The notes under the pieces are model-generated. The model worked only from the letters and a program-made list of their open reading frames with translations, ran no database searches and was not told the DNA's origin. A stretch of DNA of 64,000 nucleotides from Nitrospirota bacterium (GTDB lineage Bacteria; Nitrospirota; Leptospirillia; Leptospirillales; Leptospirillaceae). A program made the position numbers and the translations under genes. Positions within the stretch are counted from its first letter, which is position 1. The number at the start of each line of letters is the position of its first letter. The DNA lies in the NCBI GenBank assembly GCA_021826965.1, contig JAKAYA010000001.1, forward strand, positions 1 to 64,000, read 5' to 3'. Positions 9,285 to 16,867 of this stretch are shown piece by piece.

Positions 9285-11627
9285 TTATGAAACCTGTCTT
9301 GCGGAAAAATCCCGAACACCCTCCTTCCGGAAAAATTCCGGCAAGGGATGGTCCGGATGCATCCGGGAAAACAGCCGGATCTCAGCGGAAGCCTCTTCTT
9401 CCCGGCCCAGCTCGAGAAGAATTTCGATCAGCCGGATCCGCTCGAAAACCGCTTCCGGCATTTCTTTCAGGTACATCCGGAACACCGGAACCGTTTCCGA
9501 CAACTGCCCCGCCTCCTCCGAGAGACGAGAAAACAGTTCCAGAACCTCTTCCTGCAACGGCTGCAGAAAAAGCGACTGCGCATAATAAAAAAGAGCTTCA
9601 TCTTTTCGATCAAGTTCCCCGCAAGACATGGCAAAACCGGAAAGCGCCTTCCAGGACCCCGGATTCATGTCGAAGGCCATCTTGAACCACAACAGCGCCT
9701 GGGAAGGGTCTCCGGTCAGAAGATCCAGTACCGCCAGTCCCAGAGCTCCGCGTTCGTCCTGTGCCGAGGACAGGACGTCCAGGGAGCGTTCATAAGCTTC
9801 CCTCGCGGTGTCCCACTGCTGTCCGCGACAGGCGATCTCCCCGATACGAATATCGATTTCCGATTTCTCCTCCCGGGACAAAGTCTTGTCCAGGCGTGCT
9901 TCCTGTAATACATCGATCAGTTCCACTCCGGCACCTTCCCCTTCCAGTCGGTCCACATGATCAAAAATGGCCTGGAGCTTCCGGCGGACAACAAACAGAT
10001 ACTGGACAGTAAACAGGTCTTTCAGATCCTCGGCTCCCTGGTCGCGGATCACGACCGATCCCAGATCGATATCGGTCCGTTTTCCGTCCGAAAGCCCTGT
10101 TCCTTCCTGCACCCATCGGAAACGACTGTCGACGTTGGCGGAAACAGACTCCACCCACAACCCCGCCTCGCCCAGAAGTTCAAGCATCGATTCCCGCGTG
10201 AAAAACCGGAGATGGGAGCGATCCAGAATGCCTGCCTCTTCATACCGGAAATGGCCTTCCGCCAGATCCTTCAGAACTTTGTGATAACGAACGTTCGGAA
10301 CCGACATCAGAACGACCCCGGACGGGGAAAGACAATGGAGATAACGGGAGATGAGCGCTCCCGGATCCTGGACGTGTTCGATCACGTCGGCGAAAACGAT
10401 CACGTCGACCGATTCTCTCGGAATGTCCGGAACCCATTGGGTCGCGTCCTCCAAGATGATCCGATCGTAATGAATCTTGGCCTCGTTCGCCCGCAGGGGA
10501 TCTTTTTCGATTCCGACCAGCTCCACGTCCCCCAGGCGCTCCCGGATTCCCCGTCCCATCCGACCGTAGCCGCATCCCACGTCGAGGACATTCCGGGCAC
10601 CCGACGGGATCCGGTCGATCAGTTCTCCGCGTTCTTCCCGATAGTTCCGGGACACGGCCCAGGCAGAAGCCTTCTTCTGGATAAGCTGCGACCAGTTCTC
10701 GACAAATCGGTCGAGCGGAAATCGTTTCGAAACCTCCAGACGGGCATTTTCCCCCAACTCTCCGGCCCTCTCCCGATCCGACAGAAGAAGACGGAGGCAA
10801 TCTCCCAAGGAAGAAGGATCGCCGGACAGGAACCCCGAACGACCGTCGACGACCGGCGAATCGGGATGCTCCAGTGCCACAACGGGCATTCCCGACGCCA
10901 TAGCTTCGAGAAGGGCAAGATTGTACCCGTCTTCGTGAGGGTGGATCGTGGCATGACAATAGACGCGATGCTCCCGGAACAGAGCGGCAAGGTCGCTCTG
11001 GTTTCGCGACATCCGGGCATCGGGAATGGAAGGATTGATGCCGACGACCGTCCGGGGAAGTCCCTTTACCGCCTCTTCCATGACCCTGTACCCCAACATC
11101 AAGTCCCTTTCCTTCAAGAAGTTTCCGACCTGAAGGACAGCCGAACGGGCGCCCGTCCAGGGGCCCCATTCGGCGAGATCCACACCGGGAAGAATGACCG
11201 GTCCGTCGACTCCCCAGTTTTTCCGCTTGGATTCGGAAATCGAAACGATTTCAAGATCGGGGACCATCCGGACGAGATTTTGGAACCAGTCGAGATACCC
11301 CTGTCTGTCCACGGCGTTTCCTCCGAGGGCGATCATCGTATCCAGACGATTGTGGAGGACCAGGATCTGGGGAACTGGCGAATCCATCGTCGAAAGAAGG
11401 TCGGACGGGTCGTGCGCGATGATCAGATCGAACCGTTCCTTGCGAAGATCTTCCAGGGCATCCTTGAGTGTCACCAGTCGGCTTCCACGAGGACATGGCC
11501 GGAATTCGTGCATCCAGCGGTCATATCCCCCCTTGCTCCTTTCCACGATGGTCAATGCGATCCCCGGAATCTTCCCCAGAAGGGCAATGTACCCCTCATG
11601 CCAGTTAAACGTGAGTATGTTCGTCAT
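9285..11627 (-). CDS. Fused glycosyltransferase family 1, SAM-dependent methyltransferase and TPR protein
   Basis: GT part: HPHEDGYNLALLEAMASGMPVVALEHPDSPVV. Methyltransferase part: NVLDVGCGYGRMGRGIRERLGDVELVGIEKD...VIVFADVIEHVQDPGALI. TPR-like helical C-terminus: AREAYERSLDVL...ALLWFKMAFDMNPGSW. Confidence 0.8.
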   Translation of the reverse strand: MTNILTFNWHEGYIALLGKIPGIALTIVERSKGGYDRWMHEFRPCPRGSRLVTLKDALEDLRKERFDLIIAHDPSDLLSTMDSPVPQILVLHNRLDTMIALGGNAVDRQGYLDWFQNLVRMVPDLEIVSISESKRKNWGVDGPVILPGVDLAEWGPWTGARSAVLQVGNFLKERDLMLGYRVMEEAVKGLPRTVVGINPSIPDARMSRNQSDLAALFREHRVYCHATIHPHEDGYNLALLEAMASGMPVVALEHPDSPVVDGRSGFLSGDPSSLGDCLRLLLSDRERAGELGENARLEVSKRFPLDRFVENWSQLIQKKASAWAVSRNYREERGELIDRIPSGARNVLDVGCGYGRMGRGIRERLGDVELVGIEKDPLRANEAKIHYDRIILEDATQWVPDIPRESVDVIVFADVIEHVQDPGALISRYLHCLSPSGVVLMSVPNVRYHKVLKDLAEGHFRYEEAGILDRSHLRFFTRESMLELLGEAGLWVESVSANVDSRFRWVQEGTGLSDGKRTDIDLGSVVIRDQGAEDLKDLFTVQYLFVVRRKLQAIFDHVDRLEGEGAGVELIDVLQEARLDKTLSREEKSEIDIRIGEIACRGQQWDTAREAYERSLDVLSSAQDERGALGLAVLDLLTGDPSQALLWFKMAFDMNPGSWKALSGFAMSCGELDRKDEALFYYAQSLFLQPLQEEVLELFSRLSEEAGQLSETVPVFRMYLKEMPEAVFERIRLIEILLELGREEEASAEIRLFSRMHPDHPLPEFFRKEGVRDFSARQVS

Positions 11628-12585
11628 GTTCGGCTCCTTCCGGCACACATGAAGAGGATTCAGGTGAGGAACCCAGAACGGACACCATCGTCCGGGCCCG
11701 GTGCAGATAGGTATGGGACGCGAGAACTTTTTGACGCCCGGAGGCAGCAAGCCGCCATCTCCGCTCCGGGTCTTCCAGGAGACTCCGAACAGTTTCGATC
11801 ATAGACCGGTCGTCGTAGATGGCTAAGTCCTCTCCGGGAACAAAAAGTTCCCGAAGTCCCGGAACATCATCTGTCAGCAAACATTTCCCGATGGCGAGGC
11901 TTTCGAATACACGCATATTGAGGTCATTTTTGACGGAGGCGTTGAAAAGGATCCTGCCGCTCGAAAGGAACCGGGCCATTTCCGAGAGGAACACCCGGTC
12001 CGTCCGGACGGAAAATCGGGTCGAGAGTCTTTTCAGCCGCCGGGTGCGTTCCTGCAAGGGGCTCTGGATACTTCCGGCAAAGGTCACATCGACGTCTTCT
12101 TCCACGGGATATGGACAATGGATGTCGGGGTCACATGCCAGAGGCAACCAGACCACCGGTCTGTCCAGAACCGTCTGAAACAGGGGAACAAAGGCTTTTT
12201 GCGCCAGAAACACCACATCGAATTCCCGGGCCATCGCCAGATGGGAATCGGCATGCAGATGGGTGTCAATCAGATAACAGGCCTTCAGGCATTCGATCTG
12301 CTTCAGGAAAGCAAACCTGTAAAGGATCCCGGATTCGACAAACAGGAAGACATCGGGACTCCAGAAGGCGGGCAGGCCATCCTGCAATTCCCCGATACTT
12401 CCTTCTTCCAGAACGATGTCGTGCGGTTTCCGGGCAGAAAGAAGCGGCAGGAGATTCCAGGATCGAAAAACATCCTCTCCTGCCGTCGGACCGTATGTGA
12501 CGACGGACGCCACGCGCCGGAGAGCTTTTTCCAGAAAGACTCCGGTCGTATGAGGAATGGACGTGTAACTGAGCAAGAGGTTCAT
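11605..12585 (-). CDS. CgeB-like glycosyltransferase
   Basis: MNLLLSYTSIPHTTGVFLEKALRRV...VDVTFAGSIQSPLQERTRRLKRL...NMRVFESLAIGKCLLTDDVPGLRELFVPGEDLAIYDD. Confidence 0.75.
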   Translation of the reverse strand: MNLLLSYTSIPHTTGVFLEKALRRVASVVTYGPTAGEDVFRSWNLLPLLSARKPHDIVLEEGSIGELQDGLPAFWSPDVFLFVESGILYRFAFLKQIECLKACYLIDTHLHADSHLAMAREFDVVFLAQKAFVPLFQTVLDRPVVWLPLACDPDIHCPYPVEEDVDVTFAGSIQSPLQERTRRLKRLSTRFSVRTDRVFLSEMARFLSSGRILFNASVKNDLNMRVFESLAIGKCLLTDDVPGLRELFVPGEDLAIYDDRSMIETVRSLLEDPERRWRLAASGRQKVLASHTYLHRARTMVSVLGSSPESSSCVPEGAEHDEHTHV

Positions 12586-12629
12586 GAGGTCTCCTCCGTG
12601 GATGACTCTCCCGAATTTTCTCTTCAATA

Positions 12630-12645
12630 AGCAATGTTTATGCCA
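12630..12645 (-). promoter_or_regulatory. Putative sigma-54 (-24/-12) promoter of the glycosyltransferase block
   Basis: Minus strand reads TGGCATAAACATTGCT, matching TGGCAYRNNNNTTGCW with correct spacing; 45 bp upstream of the start at 12585. Confidence 0.7.
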
Positions 12646-12709
12646 AATAAAAAATACATGTTTTTAAACAGGATAGTAAAAACGGGAAAGACAGGCAGGA
12701 AGTCTCTGG

Positions 12710-12744
12710 AAAAAATTTCCCGGAAAGACGGAAAGTTTTTCCGG
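12710..12744 (-). terminator. Rho-independent terminator after the fliS-adjacent gene
   Basis: Minus strand CCGGAAAAACTTTCCGTCTTTCCGG followed by GAAATTTTTT. Confidence 0.6.
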
Positions 12745-12758
12745 TCAACGCTGAAGGT

Positions 12759-13103
12759 TCAGGCGGAAGAGGAAAGGCCAGCGGAGTCTGAAACCGGTTT
12801 GTTCTTTCGATAAGGGTGGGCAGCGATCCGGGAAACCCGGGCGATTTCCCGGGCGAGTGGACCGTCCTTGGCCGAAAAGGGAAGGAGAAGTTGCTTGAGT
12901 TTTTCCATCCGGTGGTAGCGGACGAGATTGACGGAGAGGTCGGTGGAAACAGGAGAGCAATCCCGGGACAAGAGATGCTCCAGGGGACGAAAATCGAATT
13001 CCAGAATCCGCTCGAACGACGTTCGTCCGAGGTCTTCCGGATCGAGGAAATTCAGAGCCGATTCCAACAGATTGTCATATTCTTGACATTCCTCGTCTTC
13101 CAT
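12759..13103 (-). CDS. Small hypothetical protein directly downstream of fliS
   Basis: 114 aa ORF, MEDEECQEYDNLLESALNFLDPEDLGRTSFERILEFDFRPLEHLL; 6 bp after the fliS stop. Confidence 0.6.
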   Translation of the reverse strand: MEDEECQEYDNLLESALNFLDPEDLGRTSFERILEFDFRPLEHLLSRDCSPVSTDLSVNLVRYHRMEKLKQLLLPFSAKDGPLAREIARVSRIAAHPYRKNKPVSDSAGLSSSA

Positions 13104-13109
13104 ACGCTT

Positions 13110-13568
13110 TTATCCCTTCATCGAAAGGCGCTGACCCACGGTACGCCCGGCCGGTGCGGACGACGGGGAAAAAGAAGGAACAGATGCGGACGACGGAACC
13201 ATCCCGGAAGCTTGTTTCCAGGTTTCGAGAAGGTCTTCCAGGATCTTTCGGACCGGCTGGAGGCGCTCCGGTTCGTCCTTGAGGTTCGCAACGGTGATTT
13301 CTTCGATCAGGAACATGTAAAGCGCAAGAAGCCGGGGAACCCAGTCGAGCTGCTCCTGTCCCTCCAGCGCGACCGCCAGTTCTCCCAGAATCGCCGTTGC
13401 GCGCATGACGGCGTCACTCCTTTTGGGAATATTCTTCTCGCGAATGCCTTCTTCAAGAATCTGGATTGCCCGGATGGCGCCTTCGTAAAGACGGATCAGC
13501 AGTTCGGCCGGCGTAATGGTATGCTCGACGGCGCTCTGGTAAGCAAGAATTGGCATCCCTTTGGACAT
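13110..13568 (-). CDS. fliS: Flagellar secretion chaperone FliS
   Basis: YQSAVEHTITPAELLIRLYEGAIRAIQILEEGI...AVMRATAILGELAVAL; directly downstream of fliD. Confidence 0.9.
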   Translation of the reverse strand: MSKGMPILAYQSAVEHTITPAELLIRLYEGAIRAIQILEEGIREKNIPKRSDAVMRATAILGELAVALEGQEQLDWVPRLLALYMFLIEEITVANLKDEPERLQPVRKILEDLLETWKQASGMVPSSASVPSFSPSSAPAGRTVGQRLSMKG

Positions 13569-13593
13569 GAACGACTCTCCTGGTCAGAAGCCT

Positions 13594-15033
13594 TCAGAGA
13601 CTGCCCTGGGCAATCTGTTGGCGGACATAGTTCTGGCGGGCGTTCAGTCCGCCCAGCACTCCCTGCAGGTTTGCATATTTGTCCTCCAGACGCTCCCGAA
13701 GATCGGCAATCTCGTCCTGTTTTCTCTCGACTTGCTTTTCCATGGCCCGGGACTGGGAACCGATGGCCTGCTGCTCTCCATAGATCGGTCCGTTTGCCGG
13801 ATTGGTCAACTCCACCGCGATGTCGTGAAGATGGGTGATCAACCCGGGATGGGCGGACGAACCCGCAAGAAGGTCCGACACGCCCCGATAGTCGGAAGAC
13901 AACGCCCTGTCAAACTTCTGGCTGTCATAAGCCAGACGACCATTCCGCTGGAAGGTAATACCGATGTCCGCCAGCGTACGGTAGCGGCCGTCTCCTCCCC
14001 CGGAAGCCGTCAGCGCGGTCGCGAGACGATTCCGGATGTCGGTGGCGGTAAAGGATCCCAAAAGAGGTCCGGCCTGACCGGTCATCTTGTTGAAACCGGA
14101 AAACTTCTCGATCGAATCAACGAGATCGTTATAGGTCTTCACGAAACGGGTGAGGTTGACCGAAACCTTCTTGCGGTCGTGGACGATTGAGAGACCGACG
14201 GGAACCTGTCCGGTCGGCCTCCGGAGATGGAGAATTGTACCAGGAACGGCATCCTTGACATCGTTCGAAGCGGAAACGACCGGAACCCCGTCCACGGTCA
14301 GATGGGCAAGCGAAGCCTTCTGGACGGTCCGAAACGACAATCCGATCCCTTCCGTGCCTTCGACTGAAAAATTGAGGCCGTTTCGGCTCGACGACAGGGA
14401 AAGGGAGTAGGGAGCGCCGGGTTGTCCTGTCCTCATGACCATCGCATGGACCCCGATATGGGCATTGTTGATAGCTCCTGCAAGATCCTGCAGGGTGAAT
14501 CCCGTGTCCTGGTCGATACGCACTTTTTTGTACTCTCCCCCCACCAGCCGGTCCCCGATCAGGAAGGTCATGATCCCGTGCGACAGGGCCCCGTCGGGAG
14601 GAATATTCAGAACGGACGTACGATCGGCGTCCCGGACCCCGGAGGACACGGCAACGCCCGGACGGGCGAGAGAGTCCACCACAACATCGTGATGGCCGAT
14701 GGCAGCGTTGTCCGTCGCCGTGACGGCAAAACCGGAGTGAGCCGGCACAACCGGCTTGAAGACGTTGAAATTGCCCTCGAGATGGAGACTGGAACTGGCA
14801 TCCCGGAAACCTTCCAGTTTCTTTTCGATCTGCGACCAGATCGCTTGCTGGTTCTCGAGACGGGCCTGGGATTCTTCCATCTGCACCAGGGGAAGACTCG
14901 CCGACTTCACCGACGCTTCCACCAGGGCATCGGTGTCGAGATTCTGGCTGAGAGCCGCCATGTTGGAAATCTTGACCCGACCGTCTCCCTGTCCAGAAGG
15001 CAAAGATCCGAGATTACCCGAAATTCCGCTCAC
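13594..15033 (-). CDS. fliD: Flagellar hook-associated protein 2 / filament cap FliD
   Basis: LSQNLDTDALVEASVKSASLPLVQMEESQARLENQQAIWSQIEKKL...; LAGAINNAHIGVHAMVM. GTG start at 15033 preceded by GGGAGGAACGAG. Confidence 0.9.
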   Translation of the reverse strand: MSGISGNLGSLPSGQGDGRVKISNMAALSQNLDTDALVEASVKSASLPLVQMEESQARLENQQAIWSQIEKKLEGFRDASSSLHLEGNFNVFKPVVPAHSGFAVTATDNAAIGHHDVVVDSLARPGVAVSSGVRDADRTSVLNIPPDGALSHGIMTFLIGDRLVGGEYKKVRIDQDTGFTLQDLAGAINNAHIGVHAMVMRTGQPGAPYSLSLSSSRNGLNFSVEGTEGIGLSFRTVQKASLAHLTVDGVPVVSASNDVKDAVPGTILHLRRPTGQVPVGLSIVHDRKKVSVNLTRFVKTYNDLVDSIEKFSGFNKMTGQAGPLLGSFTATDIRNRLATALTASGGGDGRYRTLADIGITFQRNGRLAYDSQKFDRALSSDYRGVSDLLAGSSAHPGLITHLHDIAVELTNPANGPIYGEQQAIGSQSRAMEKQVERKQDEIADLRERLEDKYANLQGVLGGLNARQNYVRQQIAQGSL

Positions 15034-15076
15034 ACCTCGTTCCTCCCGGAGGGGGTTACATCCGTTCCAAGCCCTG

Positions 15077-15113
15077 GAGGCCAGCCTTTCCATAGACCGA
15101 TATGGCTGGCCTC
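15077..15113 (-). terminator. Strong hairpin between flagellin 1 and fliD
   Basis: 10-bp perfect stem GAGGCCAGCC...GGCTGGCCTC starting 22 bp after the flagellin stop; no clear U-tract, so it may be a 3' stabiliser or attenuator. Confidence 0.5.
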
Positions 15114-15134
15114 ATTTGGGTTTGGGCACTTTCC

Positions 15135-15962
15135 TTAAGGGAGCAGCTTTATAGCAGCCTGAGGAACAAGATTCGCCTGGGCCAAGACCGCTGCTCCGGA
15201 TTGCGACAGAATCTGTCTTTTGGTAAAGGCTGCTGTCTCGGATGCAAAGTTGACATCCTTGATTCCCGCCCGGGACGCCTGAACGTTCGTTGTCGCGTTC
15301 GTCAGATTCCGGATCGTCCATTCCATCCGGTTCTGGATCGCGCCGATACCACCCTGGACGGCGTTGATCCGGTCCAGAGCCTTATCAAGATTGTCGACCG
15401 CATTTTTGGCGTTTTGCCGGTTCAAAATGTTCGTTGAACGGATTCCCAGCGTACCGGAATCCATTTTTCCGATGTTGACCGTCAACCGATCGTTGATGGT
15501 GGTGTAGATACCGACATGGAACTTGAAGGCACCGTGGGAACCGTCCATGAGCCTCATTCCGTTGAAGTCGGTGACCTTTGCGATACGGGTGACTTCGGAA
15601 TTGAGATGCTGGTACTCCTGGTTCAACACCTTCAGATCCTTTTCGGAGTAGGTGCTGTTGGCCGCCTGGATGGCCAGCTGGCGCATCTTGAGGAGAATTG
15701 TGTTGTCGGTCTGCAGAGCTCCGTTGGCCGTCTGAAGAAGATGGGCACCGTCGTTGGCGTTCCGGATGGCGGCGTTGTAGCTCATCATTTGAGCTCCCAT
15801 CCGCTGGGAAATGGCATATCCGGCCGGATCGTCTGCCGGCGAATTGACCCTGTACCCGGAAGAAAGCCGACCGATATGCTTGTTCAGGGCTTCCTGCGTC
15901 CGGTTCAGGTTGTACTGGGCGTTCATCGACGCAATATTGTCATTGATGATCAAACCACTCAT
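15135..15962 (-). CDS. fliC: Flagellin 1
   Basis: MSGLIINDNIASMNAQYNLNRTQEALNKHIGRLSSGYRVNSPADDPAGYAISQRM...VNFASETAAFTKRQILSQSGAAVLAQANLVPQAAIKLLP; 275 aa. SD AAGGAGGG. Confidence 0.95.
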   Translation of the reverse strand: MSGLIINDNIASMNAQYNLNRTQEALNKHIGRLSSGYRVNSPADDPAGYAISQRMGAQMMSYNAAIRNANDGAHLLQTANGALQTDNTILLKMRQLAIQAANSTYSEKDLKVLNQEYQHLNSEVTRIAKVTDFNGMRLMDGSHGAFKFHVGIYTTINDRLTVNIGKMDSGTLGIRSTNILNRQNAKNAVDNLDKALDRINAVQGGIGAIQNRMEWTIRNLTNATTNVQASRAGIKDVNFASETAAFTKRQILSQSGAAVLAQANLVPQAAIKLLP

Positions 15963-15986
15963 GATTCCCTCCTTGGTGTTGGTACC

Positions 15987-16003
15987 GGTCCAATCCGTGG
16001 ACC
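15987..16003 (-). promoter_or_regulatory. Candidate CsrA-binding hairpin in the flagellin leader
   Basis: Minus strand GGTCCA-CGGAT-TGGACC: perfect 6-bp stem with GGA in the loop, about 13 nt upstream of the AAGGAGGG SD. Confidence 0.55.
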
Positions 16004-16107
16004 GATAATGCAATCTGTTTCGGGGAGCGCTCCGAACCCTCCTTTCCTGGCGCCCGGTTGGCTTCACGGGGGGGTGACTCTCGGGGTCAGGCCCTCCGTC
16101 AGGTTCC

Positions 16108-16135
16108 TTATCGGAACCCGTGTCTAAAAACTTTA
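16108..16135 (-). promoter_or_regulatory. Putative sigma-28 (FliA) promoter of flagellin 1
   Basis: Minus strand TAAAGTTT-N12-TCCGATAA (consensus TAAAGTTT-N11-GCCGATAA); overlaps the end of fliW. Confidence 0.6.
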
Positions 16136-16564
16136 ACGGTTTTCCTGCTCTTCCAGCAGAGGGAACCGCAACCAGTCTTCTTCTTCGAAAAGAACCATCT
16201 GACGCCCGGACCTGTCCGGCATCCGGACAACAAGCGGCCCTTGAAGGTTGGCCGTCATCGAGTCGGCCGAAAGCATCGTCACGATCACGAGAGAGAGAAT
16301 GTCCCGCCCCTGGAAAAACGGATCGTTGAGAGAAGCCTTCACCCTCTCCCGGTATCCGGTGACCAGATTGTCGGGATCCATGACCACAAAGGCGAGAGAC
16401 GGGTCGTCCAGAGACTGCAGCCAGTAAAAAATGTTCGGGTCTCCGGTTTCCAAAAGATAGAAGCGGCAGGCCTGGGGAAAGCCCGGAAGACCCTCGGGAA
16501 AATGGAGGATCTTTTCGGGATCGACGGGGATCCGCCCAAATCGGGTCGTCTGAAAGTCGTTCAC
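16133..16564 (-). CDS. fliW: Flagellar assembly factor FliW
   Basis: RFGRIPVDPEKILHFPEGLPGFPQACRFYLLE...FYWLQSLDDPSLAFVVMDP. Confidence 0.95.
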   Translation of the reverse strand: MNDFQTTRFGRIPVDPEKILHFPEGLPGFPQACRFYLLETGDPNIFYWLQSLDDPSLAFVVMDPDNLVTGYRERVKASLNDPFFQGRDILSLVIVTMLSADSMTANLQGPLVVRMPDRSGRQMVLFEEEDWLRFPLLEEQENR

Positions 16565-16842
16565 TTTTTCGTCCCCCCGTTTCCGGATTCGTCCTTCTGT
16601 CGGGGAAGTGTCCCCGAAGAAGAAAATTTCCGGACAAGGATTTCCATCTGATCCGGCGTCACCGTTGTCGCTTTTCTGTTCTCTTCCATGATTTTCTCCC
16701 AGACCTCATCCCGGTGGATGGACAGGTCGGCAGGGGCTTCGATCCCTAGCCGCACCTGGGACCCCTTGACCTCGAGCACGACGATCCGGATATTGTCGCC
16801 CACCTTGATGCCTTCTCCGGTTTTTCTCGTCAGGATTAAAAT
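16561..16842 (-). CDS. csrA: Carbon storage regulator CsrA, apparently with an ATT start codon
   Basis: Minus strand AAGGAGGTCTGAC-ATT-TTA-ATC-CTG-ACG-AGA-AAA-ACC-GGA-GAA-GGC-ATC-AAG-GTG-GGC-GAC encodes (M)LILTRKTGEGIKVGDNIRIVVLEVKGSQVRLGIEAP, the canonical CsrA N-terminus. The ORF track begins at the internal GTG (16803) and truncates strand beta-1. Confidence 0.9.
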   Translation of the reverse strand: MLILTRKTGEGIKVGDNIRIVVLEVKGSQVRLGIEAPADLSIHRDEVWEKIMEENRKATTVTPDQMEILVRKFSSSGTLPRQKDESGNGGTKK

Positions 16843-16867
16843 GTCAGACCTCCTTGTCCACTGCGTG

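Noticed and set aside
7957-11804. Long plus-strand ORFs (7957..9585, 9957..11804) opposite the glycosyltransferases
   Set aside because: Arg/Pro-rich or low-quality translations antisense to recognised GT domains; treated as shadow ORFs.
16561-16803. csrA start at GTG 16803 as given in the ORF track
   Set aside because: Would remove the conserved MLILTRKTGEGIK segment; the SD is correctly placed for the upstream ATT instead.
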